Assembly: GCA_903918315.1 (NCBI GenBank)
Contig: CAIXEA010000183.1
Coordinates: 1 to 56,303, forward strand
Origin: an uncultured Acetobacteraceae bacterium
GTDB taxonomy: Bacteria > Pseudomonadota > Alphaproteobacteria > Acetobacterales > Acetobacteraceae
Reading direction: 5' to 3'
DNA length: 56,303 nucleotides
Positions 47,039 to 55,872 of the stretch are shown piece by piece; position 1 is the stretch's first letter; the number at the start of each line of letters is the position of its first letter. The notes beneath the pieces are model-generated. The model was not told the origin of the DNA, made no database searches, and worked only from the letters and a program-made list of their open reading frames with translations. A program made the position numbers and the translations under genes.

Positions 47039-48301
47039 TCAGAATACCTGCTCGCCATGCAGGACGATGTCCAGACCTTCCCGCTCTTCCTCGGTCGAGA
47101 CCCGCAGGCCGACGAGGGCGTCGGTGATTTTCAACAGGACCCATGACGCGATCGCGCAATAGGCAATCGTTGCGAGCACCGCGACCATCTGCACCCCCAA
47201 CTGGTGCATCCCGCCCATCGTGACGCCGGCCGGGGCGTCTTTGGTCGCGGTCAAGGGCCCGAAGGCGAACCAGCCGGTGGCGAGCATGCCGATGATGCCG
47301 GCGATGCCATGGACGCCGAAGGCATCGAGGCTGTCGTCATAGCCCAGCGCCGCCTTCAGGCTCGTCGCGCCCCATAGGCAGACCACACCGGCCACCAGGC
47401 CGATCGCCAGCGCCGGACCAGGCAGGACGAAGCCCGCCGCCGGGGTGATCGCCACCAGCCCCGCCACCGCGCCAGAAATCGCCCCGAGGACGGAGGGTTT
47501 GCCGCGCAGCCACCACTCCGCGAAGGTCCAGGAGATCGTCGCCCCCGCCGCCGCGATCTGCGTCACCAGCACCGCCATGCCGGCCCGCGCATTGGCCCCC
47601 ATCGCGCCGCCGGAATTGAACCCCATCCAGCCCACCCACAGCAGGCAGGCGCCGATGACGGCGTAGGATAGGTTCCAGGGGGCCATATTCTCCTGCCCGA
47701 AGCCAAGCCGCTTGCCGAGCACCAGGGCGCAGACCAGACCGGTGACGCCGCAATTGATCTCCACCACCGTGCCGCCGGCGAAATCGGCCACGCCCATGAC
47801 CGCGAGCCAGCCGGTCGCGCTCCAGACCCAATGGGCGAGGGGCGCATAAACCAGCAGCGACCACAGCGTGAAAAACACCAGCATCGCCGAGAACTTCATC
47901 CGATCGGCGCAACTGCCGGTGACCACTGCCGGCGTGATGATGGCGAAGGTCATCTGGAACATCAGAAACACGCTTTCCGGGATGGTCGTGGGCTGCGCGT
48001 TATCGGTGCCGGCGCCCAGCGTGAAGGGCTGGTCCCAGTGATCCGCCAGCCCGTTCAGGAACAGCCGCGACAGGTCGCCGAACCAGGCGTTGCCGTTGGT
48101 GAAGGCGATGGAATAGCCCGCCACCAACCATACCACCGTCATCGCCGCGCAAAGGCTGAACGACTGCATCATGATGGCCAGCACATTCTTCTTACGCACC
48201 ATGCCGGCATAGAACAGCGCCAGCCCCGGGATGGTCATCATGAGCACCATCAACGTGCTGACCAGAACCCACGCGACGTCGCCTGCCTCGATATGTTGCA
48301 T
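47039..48301 (-). CDS. amt: Ammonium transporter
   Basis: A 420-residue channel protein with eleven membrane helices, started at the ATG of MQHIEAGDVAWVLVS; an in-frame extension to 48421 is not membrane-like. It holds the family signature DFAGGTVVEINCGVTGLVCAL (split; about 200-220), the pore-gating aromatic pair and the twin histidines (in GVHGIAG, and the first in the D-x-x-G-G-x-V-V region as a variant N). It imports ammonium. The partner gene glnK is not adjacent. The promoter is sigma-54-type and a NtrC-like site lies upstream. The RBS is AAGGGGG. Confidence 0.93.
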   Translation of the reverse strand: MQHIEAGDVAWVLVSTLMVLMMTIPGLALFYAGMVRKKNVLAIMMQSFSLCAAMTVVWLVAGYSIAFTNGNAWFGDLSRLFLNGLADHWDQPFTLGAGTDNAQPTTIPESVFLMFQMTFAIITPAVVTGSCADRMKFSAMLVFFTLWSLLVYAPLAHWVWSATGWLAVMGVADFAGGTVVEINCGVTGLVCALVLGKRLGFGQENMAPWNLSYAVIGACLLWVGWMGFNSGGAMGANARAGMAVLVTQIAAAGATISWTFAEWWLRGKPSVLGAISGAVAGLVAITPAAGFVLPGPALAIGLVAGVVCLWGATSLKAALGYDDSLDAFGVHGIAGIIGMLATGWFAFGPLTATKDAPAGVTMGGMHQLGVQMVAVLATIAYCAIASWVLLKITDALVGLRVSTEEEREGLDIVLHGEQVF

Positions 48302-48335
48302 CGATTTTTTTCCCCCTTGTTTGCCCTTGGTCAGA

Positions 48336-48351
48336 CCAACAATCGTGCCAA
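48336..48351 (-). promoter_or_regulatory. Sigma-54 promoter of amt
   Basis: On the minus strand the sequence reads TTGGCACG-ATTG-TTGG, matching the RpoN consensus TTGGCACG-N4-TTGC at all but the last base. Start of transcription would be about 12 bases on, near 48325, leaving a short leader that carries AAGGGGG before the ATG at 48301. Spacing of the GG and the -12 element is exact. Confidence 0.75.
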
Positions 48352-48414
48352 AATCAGCGGCTTGCGGAGCTTGGCCTGGGGGGCCAATGTGCCGCTCCGA
48401 TGGGCAGGGGCGTT

Positions 48415-48431
48415 TGCACAAAGGACGTGCG
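48415..48431 (-). promoter_or_regulatory. NtrC-like enhancer site for amt
   Basis: TGCAC-N7-GTGCG at 48415-48431 matches the NtrC dyad TGCACC-N5-GGTGCA in half-site bases and in spacing (seven bases between GCAC and GTGC). It lies about 90-105 bases upstream of the predicted amt start, a usual enhancer distance. It also falls inside the divergent leader of the UbiH-family gene. Confidence 0.5.
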
Positions 48432-48504
48432 GATGCCCGGAAAACGCCGGAAAAAAGGTCTGAAATCGCTGCCTATTGTTTGGGCTGGCTGCACGAGGCG
48501 AAGC

Positions 48505-49740
48505 ATGAGCGAGCAAAAAACGGCTGTGACGGCCGATGTCTGCGTGATGGGCGCCGGCCCCGTCGGGGGCAGCCTGGCGTGCCGGCTGGCGACCGCGGGC
48601 ATCCGCACGGTCGTCGTCGATCGCGCCGCGCTGCCGCCGATGGAAAATCCGGCCTTTGACGGCCGCGCCTATGCGATCTCCGCCGGATCGCGCCGGTTGC
48701 TGGATGAATCCGGCCTCTGGGCCGCGCTACCGGCGGTGCCGCAGCCAATCCAGGAAATCCGCGTGACGGATGGCAAGGTCGGGCGGCCGGCGTCGCGGCT
48801 GCATCTGCATTTCGACCACCAGGAACTGGGTCCCGACACCGGCCCCTTCGGCTGGATGGTGGAGGCGCGCGGCCTGCGGGTCGCGCTGAACGCGCATATG
48901 CGGACCCTGCCGGCGCTGCGGGTCATGGCGCCGGCGGAGGCCGCGGTCGAACGGCGTGCCGATGGGGTGAGCGTCCATATCGCGGGCGGGCCCGATATTG
49001 CCTGCCGTTTGGTCATCGCGGCGGAGGGGCGCAATTCGCCCTTGCGCGAACAAGCGGGCATTCCCGTGACGCGCCTGCCCTATGGCCAGACCGCCATGGT
49101 CTGCGCCATCAGCCATGATCATCCGCATCACGGCATCGCGCTGGAACATTTCCTCCCCGCCGGGCCCTTCGCGCTGCTGCCGATGGCGCCGAGCGCGGAT
49201 GCGCTGGCCGGTGGCGCGCCGAACGTGTCGGCCATCGTCTGGACCGAGCGGCACGCGGTGGCGGTGCGCATGATGGCGCTCGACGATGCACGGTTTGAGC
49301 GTGAGATCGCGCGCCGGCTGGGCGATTACCTCGGCGCCATCCGGGTGGTGGGCCGGCGCTGGAGCTACCCGCTATCGGCCATGCTGGCGCATCGCTATGT
49401 GGATACGCGGCTGGCGCTGGCGGGCGACGCCGCGCATGGCATTCATCCGATCGCGGGGCAGGGGCTGAACCTGGGCTTCCGGGACGCGATCGTGCTGGGT
49501 GATCTGCTGATCGAGGCCGCGGCGTCGGGGCAGGATCTCGGGGAGGCCGCGCTGCTGACCCGCTACCAGCGCGCCCGCCGTCCCGACAACATGATCATGC
49601 TCGCCATGACCGACGGCCTCGATCGGCTGTTCAGCACCAACAACCCGCTGGTGCGGCTGGCGCGGGATCTGGGCATCGCGGCGGTCCATCGCGCGCCGCC
49701 GTTGAAGCGGCTGTTCATGCGCCAGGCGATGGGGCAGTGA
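48505..49740 (+). CDS. UbiH/UbiF/COQ6-family FAD-dependent hydroxylase
   Basis: A 411-residue flavoprotein monooxygenase, ATG at 48505 with GAGGCGAAG upstream. Dinucleotide motif GAGPVGGSLACRLA (about 16-29), DGRAYAIS (about 52-59), and the second FAD motif LAGDAAHGIHPIAGQGLNLGFRD (split; about 305-327) are those of ubiquinone ring hydroxylases. It probably acts in ubiquinone synthesis, but which ring carbon is modified cannot be said. It is divergent from amt; a regulator gene follows after 16 bases. Confidence 0.88.
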   Translation: MSEQKTAVTADVCVMGAGPVGGSLACRLATAGIRTVVVDRAALPPMENPAFDGRAYAISAGSRRLLDESGLWAALPAVPQPIQEIRVTDGKVGRPASRLHLHFDHQELGPDTGPFGWMVEARGLRVALNAHMRTLPALRVMAPAEAAVERRADGVSVHIAGGPDIACRLVIAAEGRNSPLREQAGIPVTRLPYGQTAMVCAISHDHPHHGIALEHFLPAGPFALLPMAPSADALAGGAPNVSAIVWTERHAVAVRMMALDDARFEREIARRLGDYLGAIRVVGRRWSYPLSAMLAHRYVDTRLALAGDAAHGIHPIAGQGLNLGFRDAIVLGDLLIEAAASGQDLGEAALLTRYQRARRPDNMIMLAMTDGLDRLFSTNNPLVRLARDLGIAAVHRAPPLKRLFMRQAMGQ

Positions 49741-49756
49741 CAATCAGGAGGGGCGG

Positions 49757-50047
49757 GTGAACAAATTTAGCAAAGACCTCATGCAGGGCATGGAGGAAAT
49801 ATGCGCCTTCGCCGAGGGCACGCTGGAAGGCGCGCGCGTGCATACGATTGAGATGCCCGATGTGCGTGCGATACGGCGTGAGTTACACATGTCGCAGCAT
49901 GAATTTTCGGATGTGTTCCATATTCCGCTGGCAACCCTCAAGAACTGGGAGCAGGGACGCCGTTCCCCCGATGCGCCCGCGATCGCGTATCTGCAGGTGA
50001 TTGCACGGCGGCCGGAGGTTATTCGGGAGGCTTTGCGGACCGGGTAG
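49757..50047 (+). CDS. XRE/HigA-type antitoxin-like regulator, no toxin partner
   Basis: A 96-residue protein starting at GTG 49757 with AGGAGGGG before it. The helix-turn-helix is at about 35-75: IRRELHMSQHEFSDVFHIPLATLKNWEQGRRSP, typical of NadS/HigA2 antitoxins. Such antitoxins normally pair with an upstream RelE/HigB toxin; the upstream gene here is the hydroxylase and the downstream 67 bases are empty. It is therefore a solitary regulator or the remnant of a TA pair. Targets unknown. Confidence 0.8.
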   Translation: MNKFSKDLMQGMEEICAFAEGTLEGARVHTIEMPDVRAIRRELHMSQHEFSDVFHIPLATLKNWEQGRRSPDAPAIAYLQVIARRPEVIREALRTG

Positions 50048-50114
50048 ATATGGCAACAAAAATGTCGCTTTTGCCGCACTGAACTTATGATCGGCCGCGA
50101 TTGAGCGTCGGCCG

Positions 50115-50954
50115 TTACAGCAAATCCAACGCCACCTTCCGCGTCGGCGGCTTATGCAGCGCATCGATCGCCGCCAGATCCTCCGCCGTCAGCACAATAT
50201 CCGCCGCTCCCGCGTTCTCCCGCACATGCGCCGCATTCGACGCTTTCGGGATCGAGATCACATGTCCATGCCGCATCCCCCAGGCCAATGCGATTTGGGC
50301 CGCCGTCGCGCCATGCCGTTTCGCGACCGTGGTCAACGCGGGGGAGCGTAACAGCCGCGCCGGGCTGTGGCTCAGGGGCGAATAGGCCATCACCGGCACG
50401 CCCAGCCGATCACACCAGGGCAGCAGATCGAACTCGATGCCGCGGCTATTGGGATGATACAGCACCTGATTCGCCACGCATTTGCGCCCATTCGGCACGC
50501 CCGCCAGCTCCGCCATATCGGCCGTATCCAGGTTGGAAACGCCCCAATGCCGGATCTTGCCCTCGACCCGAAGCTGTTCGAACGCCGCCACCGTTTCCGC
50601 CAGCGGATGCCCGCCGCGCCAGTGCAGCAAATACAGATCGATCCGGTCGGTATTTAACCGTTTCAAACTCCGCGCACACGCCGCCGGCACGCCGGTGCGG
50701 GAGGCATTGTGCGGATAGACCTTGCTCACGATGAACAGCTTGTCGCGCTGGCCGGCGGCGGCCTGCGCCACCACCTGTTCCGCCCCGCCATCGGCGTACA
50801 TCTCGGCGGTGTCGATCAGCGTCATGCCGAGGTCGATGCCCAGCCGCAGCGCATCCGCCTCGGTCTTGGCCGAACCCGAACGCTCCCCCATGTACCAGGT
50901 GCCCTGACCCAGGCACGGAACCTGTTCGCCGGAGGGAAGCGCGACCGTCCGCAT
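50115..50954 (-). CDS. Aldo/keto reductase
   Basis: A 279-residue TIM-barrel NADPH-dependent reductase. DTAEMYADGGAEQVV (about 48-62) carries the catalytic Asp and Tyr, K in IVSKVYPHN (about 76-84), and the histidine in LLHWRGGHPL (about 108-117). The later IPKASNAAHVREN segment binds the cofactor phosphate. It belongs to the group related to 2,5-diketogluconate/YeaE reductases. It begins within the stop codon of the M19 dipeptidase gene, so the two form an operon. Substrate unknown. Confidence 0.88.
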   Translation of the reverse strand: MRTVALPSGEQVPCLGQGTWYMGERSGSAKTEADALRLGIDLGMTLIDTAEMYADGGAEQVVAQAAAGQRDKLFIVSKVYPHNASRTGVPAACARSLKRLNTDRIDLYLLHWRGGHPLAETVAAFEQLRVEGKIRHWGVSNLDTADMAELAGVPNGRKCVANQVLYHPNSRGIEFDLLPWCDRLGVPVMAYSPLSHSPARLLRSPALTTVAKRHGATAAQIALAWGMRHGHVISIPKASNAAHVRENAGAADIVLTAEDLAAIDALHKPPTRKVALDLL

Positions 50955-51982
50955 CAGGCCGCCGCCTGCTCCACCACGCGCATCACACGCAGGAAATTGC
51001 CGCCCCAGAGCTTTTCCAGCGCGCCGCGATCATAGCCGCGCCGCACCAGTTCCACCGTCAGATTGGCGCTATCACCGGCGTCGCGCCAATCGCTGAACCA
51101 GCCGCCGCCGTCGAAGTCCGACGATATCCCGACATAGTCGATCCCCAACCGGTTCACCGCGTAATCGACATGATCCGCGAAGTCGGCGACCGTAACGGCC
51201 TCCGGCTTGGCATTGGGCCGCAGGAACGCCGATACGGCGGTGATCTGAATCACGCCCTTCACGGCCTTGATGATATCGAGCTGCCAGTCCTGCATGTTGC
51301 GCGGATGGTCGCACAGCGCCGAAATGCAGGAATGGGTGGAAACGATCGGGGTGCGGGAGACCTCTGCCGCCTGCTGCATCGTATCGCGGGACGTATGGGC
51401 GACATCGACGATCATGCCGACGCGGTTCAGTTCCGTGACCGCCTGGCGGCCGAACGCGGACAGGCCGCCATGCTCCGTCTCCCGGTCGCCGAGGTCGCGG
51501 CGCGGGCTGCAGGAATCGGCGATGGCGTTGTGGCCGTTATGGGTCAGGGTCAGATACCGCGCCCCACGCGCCCGGAATGCCGCGATACGGCTCAGGTCGG
51601 TGCCGACGGCGAACCCGTTTTCGACGCAGGGCACGATCGCTACCACGCCGTCGCGCTTGGCCGCCTCGATTGCGTCCGCTGTCGGGGTGACGCGGGCGGT
51701 AATCCCGTTCTCGGTGCGGCCCATCGCATTGATGTGGTCCAGCATGGCGATGGCACGGGCAAAGGCCGCGTCCTCATTGCCCGGGGTGCGGGAGGCCTGT
51801 GGCACATAGGCCACGAAACACCCGGCCGACAGCCCGCCCCGGACCATCTTCGGCATGTCCACCTTGCGGGAGCCATCCAGAAACGGGTCCGGCCCGGTGG
51901 GCCAGGGGATGTCGATATGGGTATCGAGGGTCACCAGCGCCTGATGCAGCGCGATCGCGTCGGGGGAGGGTGCGTCATTCAT
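50954..51982 (-). CDS. Membrane/renal-type dipeptidase (peptidase M19)
   Basis: A 342-residue zinc hydrolase when started at the ATG ending at 51982; an in-frame ATG at 52030 adds 16 residues with no family likeness. Zinc ligands: DTHIDIPW near 20 (H-x-D), the glutamate in VPCVENGFAVG, and histidines in DVAHTS and THSCIS; ISSDFDGG is near the end. It cleaves dipeptides, including those with a D-residue, and related compounds. The next gene, an aldo/keto reductase, shares a base with its stop codon. Confidence 0.87.
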   Translation of the reverse strand: MNDAPSPDAIALHQALVTLDTHIDIPWPTGPDPFLDGSRKVDMPKMVRGGLSAGCFVAYVPQASRTPGNEDAAFARAIAMLDHINAMGRTENGITARVTPTADAIEAAKRDGVVAIVPCVENGFAVGTDLSRIAAFRARGARYLTLTHNGHNAIADSCSPRRDLGDRETEHGGLSAFGRQAVTELNRVGMIVDVAHTSRDTMQQAAEVSRTPIVSTHSCISALCDHPRNMQDWQLDIIKAVKGVIQITAVSAFLRPNAKPEAVTVADFADHVDYAVNRLGIDYVGISSDFDGGGWFSDWRDAGDSANLTVELVRRGYDRGALEKLWGGNFLRVMRVVEQAAA

Positions 51983-52064
51983 GCCCCAACGGTCGCAGAT
52001 ATCAGCGTGACACGGAAGAGGTGGTTTCATAGGCTGCCGCGCGAGAGCCGGAGTACCCTCCCTG

Positions 52065-52766
52065 ATGCCACGCGCGACGGATTTTCATCCCTGGGCGTTC
52101 GGCCTGATGCTCTTGCTGGCGGCGGGCCCGGCCTGGCCGCAGGCGGTGCGCCCGGCGCGGGACGATCCCGGCAACTGGGTGTTGCAATGCCCGGCACCCG
52201 AATCCGGCCCCTGCGTGTTGCGCCATCGCGACTGGATCCTGCAGCCCGGCGAATCCGGCGCCACCACGGCGCTGGAAATCCAACGGCGGGGGGATGCTCT
52301 GGTCCCCGTGGTGACCATGCGGGGCATGCCTCTGGCGGCGGCCTTGGGCGGCGCGCTGGTGGTCAGCTTCGACATCACCCTGATTTTTGACGGCGGCTCG
52401 CCCATCGGCATGCGCTGCGGCTCCAGCGGGCGCTATTTCGCCTGTGCGCCGGAGCCGGGCTCGGTACCCGCCGCCTCGGCGCAGATGCTGCATGCGCGGT
52501 CGGTCACGCTGGATTACCGGCTGGTCGTGCCGGGCCTCATCGGCGGCCCGGCGCAGCGCGTCACCTTGGACCTGCTCGGGTTGCAGCCGGCCCTGGCGCG
52601 GCTGCTGGCGGCGGGCCAGCCCGACGGGGAGTCGCTGCCCGCCCAGGGCGGGCTGGACATTCGCGGCTTCGCGGACGCGATACTGGCCTTGTGCGGGGTC
52701 GCGGGCGGGATGGCGGAGGCCGCGCCGGCGCTGTTGGCATTCATAGCCAAACGCTTCCAGCCATAG
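52065..52766 (+). CDS. Secreted protein, possibly IalB-like
   Basis: A 233-residue protein with a signal peptide (hydrophobic 11-24, AWPQA cleavage region). The mature part has WVLQC at about 39-43 followed by CVLRHRDW, then RGMPLAAALGGALVVSFD and IFDGGSPIGMRCGSSGRYFAC, a pattern that loosely follows the invasion-associated locus B family of alphaproteobacteria (paired cysteines, short beta-strands). The match is by eye and weak. The C-terminal 70 residues, hydrophobic and alanine-rich, are outside that family. It stands between the dipeptidase (divergent) and the FadJ-like gene. Confidence 0.5.
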   Translation: MPRATDFHPWAFGLMLLLAAGPAWPQAVRPARDDPGNWVLQCPAPESGPCVLRHRDWILQPGESGATTALEIQRRGDALVPVVTMRGMPLAAALGGALVVSFDITLIFDGGSPIGMRCGSSGRYFACAPEPGSVPAASAQMLHARSVTLDYRLVVPGLIGGPAQRVTLDLLGLQPALARLLAAGQPDGESLPAQGGLDIRGFADAILALCGVAGGMAEAAPALLAFIAKRFQP

Positions 52767-52831
52767 GCGCGATATCGACGTGCCGCATGGGCGCGCGTAT
52801 TGTCGTCTCAACCAACCGAGGAATGCGCCCC

Positions 52832-54940
52832 ATGACCGAACAGCCCGTCGTCCGCCTGGAAATCGAAGGCGATATCGGCGTCATCATCGTCAACTACCCG
52901 CCGGTCAACGCGCTTGGTCCGGGCGTGTCCGATGGCATCATCGACTGCCTGAACAAAGCGAACGCCGATCCGGCGATCAAGGCGATGGTGCTGATGGGCG
53001 ATGGAAGAAGTTTCATCGCTGGCGCCGATATTCGCGGCTTCGGCACCGGCCGCAAGCGCACGCCGATCGGCGAGCGCACTTATGATGTGATGGACCGGAG
53101 CGCCAAGCCGATCGTGGCGGCGATTCATGGTTTCGCGCTGGGCGGCGGGCTGGAAAATGCCATGGGTTGCCATTACCGCATCGCCGTCCCCTCCGCGAAG
53201 GTCGGTTTGCCGGAAGTCCTGATTGGCATTCTGCCGGGCGGTGGCGGCACGCAGCGGCTGCCGCGGCTGGCCGGGCCGCAGGTGGCGTTGGACATGATCG
53301 TCTCCGGCCGGCATGTGCCGGCGCCGGAAGCACTGAAGCTGGGCATCCTGGACGCGGTGCTGCCAGAGGGCGCCAATCTCCGCGAAGCCGCCGTCGCCAA
53401 GGCCCGCGCCGTCGCCGATATCCGCCCGCTGCCGCGCGTGCGCGACCGGGAGGCGAAGGCCGAACCCGGTATGTTCGACGCGATGCGCAAGTCGATCGCG
53501 CGGCGGGCCCGCAACCAGAAGGCGCCTTACAACTGCATCCTGGCCGTCGAAGCCGCCTGCACGCTGCCCTTCGATGAGGGCATGAAGCGGGAGCAGGACC
53601 TGTTCCTGGAACTCGAAAACGCCGATGAGGCCAAGGCCCTGCGCTACGCCTTCTTCGCCGAACGCGAGGTCGCCAAGCTGCCGGACATGCCTGCCGATAT
53701 GAAGGCGGCCGATTTCACCAAGCCCGCCGTGATTGGCGCCGGCACGATGGGCGGCGGCATCGCCATGTCGTTCGCCGATTTCGGCTACGACGTGCGCATC
53801 ATGGATGCGACCGAGGAAGGTTTGAACCGCGGCATGGACCGCATCCGCGCCAATTACGCCACCTCGGTCAAGCGCGGCAGCCTGGCGCAGGATGAGATGG
53901 AGCGCCGCCTGGCCCGCATCCACCCGGTCGCCGGCTATGACGACATCGCCGATTGCGACGTCGTTGTCGAAGCGGTGTTTGAGCGGATGGACGTGAAGAT
54001 ACCGGTGTTCGAGAAACTCGATGCGGTCATGAACCCGGATGCGTATCTGTTCTCCAACAGTTCCGCTTTGGATCTGGAGGAACTGGCGCATGTGACCAAG
54101 CGGCCGGAGAAAGTCGCGGGGACGCATTTCTTCTCCCCCGCCAATGTGATGAAGCTGTTGGAGGTGGTGCGTCAGCCCGCATCCTCCCCCGAGACTTTGG
54201 CCACCGCCATGGCGCTTGGGCGCCGCATCGGCAAGATTTCCGCGATTGCGGGGAATACCGATGGTTTCGTCGCCAACCGGTCACGCGCGCCATTCAACAG
54301 CGAAATGGTCATTTTGTTGGAAGAAGGTTGCCTGCCGGAACAGGTCGATAAAGTGATGATCGATTTTGGCTATCCGATGGGGCCCTTCGCGGTGGGCGAT
54401 CTGGCCGGGCTGGATATCGGGGCGGAGGGTCGTAAGCGCCGCGCTTTGGCGAACCCGAATTATCGGAAGTTGCCGATCGCGGATAAATTGGTGGAGATGG
54501 GGCGGTTCGGGCAGAAGACTGGTGCGGGTTGGTATCGGTATGAAAAGGGCGACCGCACCCCGCATCCGGATCCCGAAGTGGCGGCGATCATCAAGCAGGT
54601 CGCGGAAGAGATGAACGTGCCGCAGCGGGTGTTCACGGATGAGGAGATTTTGCGGCGGCTGTTGTTCTCCTCGGTCAACGAGGCGTGCAAGATCCTGGAA
54701 GAGGGCAAGGCGTACCGCACCAGCGACGTGGACGTGATGTGGCTGCATGGGTTTGGCTTCCCGCGTTACCGCGGCGGGTTGTTCTTCTGGGCTGATGGGA
54801 TTGGCGTGCGGGATGTGTACAACCAGATCGCGAGCTGGCATCAGCAGTATGGCGAGCGTTGGGCTCCGTCCGCGCTGCTGCGGCAGCTGGCGGAAAGCGG
54901 GACGTCGTTCCGGGACGCGAAGCCGGCGCCGTTTGTTTGA
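52832..54940 (+). CDS. FadJ-like enoyl-CoA hydratase/3-hydroxyacyl-CoA dehydrogenase
   Basis: A 702-residue beta-oxidation fusion enzyme, ATG at 52832 with GAGG upstream. Residues 1-280: crotonase domain with SFIAGADI oxyanion loop and GLPEVLIGILPGGGGTQRLP (E near 130 for catalysis). Residues about 290-490: NAD-binding domain with VIGAGTMGGGIA and GTHFFSPAN (catalytic His). The rest are two HAD C-terminal domains, with FGYPMGPFAVGDLAGLD and GFGFPRYRGG. It converts enoyl-CoA to 3-ketoacyl-CoA. No thiolase is adjacent. Confidence 0.93.
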   Translation: MTEQPVVRLEIEGDIGVIIVNYPPVNALGPGVSDGIIDCLNKANADPAIKAMVLMGDGRSFIAGADIRGFGTGRKRTPIGERTYDVMDRSAKPIVAAIHGFALGGGLENAMGCHYRIAVPSAKVGLPEVLIGILPGGGGTQRLPRLAGPQVALDMIVSGRHVPAPEALKLGILDAVLPEGANLREAAVAKARAVADIRPLPRVRDREAKAEPGMFDAMRKSIARRARNQKAPYNCILAVEAACTLPFDEGMKREQDLFLELENADEAKALRYAFFAEREVAKLPDMPADMKAADFTKPAVIGAGTMGGGIAMSFADFGYDVRIMDATEEGLNRGMDRIRANYATSVKRGSLAQDEMERRLARIHPVAGYDDIADCDVVVEAVFERMDVKIPVFEKLDAVMNPDAYLFSNSSALDLEELAHVTKRPEKVAGTHFFSPANVMKLLEVVRQPASSPETLATAMALGRRIGKISAIAGNTDGFVANRSRAPFNSEMVILLEEGCLPEQVDKVMIDFGYPMGPFAVGDLAGLDIGAEGRKRRALANPNYRKLPIADKLVEMGRFGQKTGAGWYRYEKGDRTPHPDPEVAAIIKQVAEEMNVPQRVFTDEEILRRLLFSSVNEACKILEEGKAYRTSDVDVMWLHGFGFPRYRGGLFFWADGIGVRDVYNQIASWHQQYGERWAPSALLRQLAESGTSFRDAKPAPFV

Positions 54941-54997
54941 GGAGTTGGGCCGACTGAAGGACGGCCTGATCCAGGTTGGATAATGGCTGCTACAGAC

Positions 54998-55029
54998 CAC
55001 TCCCTCCCCCCATTGAGGGGGAGGGAGTG
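54998..55029. repeat. 13-bp perfect palindrome after the FadJ-like gene
   Basis: CACTCCCTCCCCC (54998-55010), loop CATTGA, GGGGGAGGGAGTG (55017-55029). The stem is perfect and very GC-rich, 57 bases after the stop codon. No T-tract follows. It resembles the C-run/G-run palindromes often seen between genes in alphaproteobacteria and could end or protect the upstream transcript. Confidence 0.6.
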
Positions 55030-55099
55030 CTCAGCGGATCCGGACTCTCACTCCTATAAAATCCGTGACCAGCATCGGCGTTCGGCGTAAACAGGAACC

Positions 55100-55363
55100 A
55101 TGAATGTCGTCTTGACCATTCCCGACGAGATCGCCGCAACCCTCTTAAAGGGGGCAGCCGACTTGCCGCGTCAGGCACTTGAAGCCCTGGCGATTGAGGG
55201 CTATCGCGCCGGGCGACTATCCACGGATGATCTGGCGCTGTTGCTGAACCTCAGCCCTTGCGATGGCGTCGACGGGTTTCTTAAGGCGCACGGTGAGTTC
55301 CTTGACTACACCATTGAGGACCTCGAGACCGAGGTCGCGGCGGCTCGACGCCTTGGCTATTGA
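55100..55363 (+). CDS. UPF0175-family antitoxin
   Basis: An 87-residue protein. IPDEIAATLLKG (7-18), the PRQALEALAIEGYRAGRLS segment (24-42) and LNLSPCDGVDGFLKAHG (48-64) match UPF0175, a family with a small helix-turn-helix usually placed upstream of a PIN-like DUF3368 gene. The stop is 12 bases from the start of that gene. It would neutralise the toxin and repress the operon. A TATAAA lies at 55055-55060 but the -35 is poor. Confidence 0.85.
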   Translation: MNVVLTIPDEIAATLLKGAADLPRQALEALAIEGYRAGRLSTDDLALLLNLSPCDGVDGFLKAHGEFLDYTIEDLETEVAAARRLGY

Positions 55364-55375
55364 TCGAACACCAGC

Positions 55376-55855
55376 TTGGTTGTCTCTGACACAGGTCCGC
55401 TGAATTACCTCATTCAGATCGATCAGGTCGGGGTTCTGCGGCACGTGTTTCACGACCTGGCAATTCCGGTTGAGGTGGCGGCGGAACTCTCTCACCATCG
55501 GGCGCCGCACCGCGTTCGCGATTGGATTGCGCATCCTCCGTCCTGGCTGGCGGTTCATGACGTTGCCCAGACATCTCGGCCTTTGCCCGAAGGCAGAAAC
55601 AGGGGTGAAGCGGCGGCCATCTCGCTCGCGCTGTCCGTGAAAGCGGATATGATCCTGATCGATGACCGAGCCGCCGCCGCCGTTGCTCTGGCGCGCGGCC
55701 TCGCGGTCCTTGGAACTTTGGGCATTCTGGTTATGGCGGGACGCCAGGGTCTGGTAGACCTGCGGAGCGCGATCACAAGGCTGCAGGCGACCAACTTCCG
55801 AGCCGCCCCACGGCTGTATGCCGCTGTTTTGACAGCCATTCCTGGGGACAAATAG
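55376..55855 (+). CDS. DUF3368 PIN-like toxin
   Basis: A 159-residue protein beginning with TTG at 55376 (M-VVSDTGPLNYLIQID). The PIN-like acidic residues are visible: D5 in SDTGPL, E in EGRNRGEAAAISLA near 73-83, and D in ILIDDRAAAAVA near 95-102. It is probably a nuclease of a VapC-like kind, acting on RNA, and is partnered by the UPF0175 protein just upstream. The stop lies about 17 bases from the end of the IS630-type remnant. A full-length, undamaged reading frame. Confidence 0.82.
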   Translation: MVVSDTGPLNYLIQIDQVGVLRHVFHDLAIPVEVAAELSHHRAPHRVRDWIAHPPSWLAVHDVAQTSRPLPEGRNRGEAAAISLALSVKADMILIDDRAAAAVALARGLAVLGTLGILVMAGRQGLVDLRSAITRLQATNFRAAPRLYAAVLTAIPGDK

Positions 55856-55872
55856 CGCTTGTTAGAGCATTG

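Noticed and set aside
47039-48421. A longer amt reading frame starting at 48421.
   Set aside because: The added 40 residues are not a signal or membrane segment, and the sigma-54 promoter would lie inside the frame; the start at 48301 has a good ribosome site.
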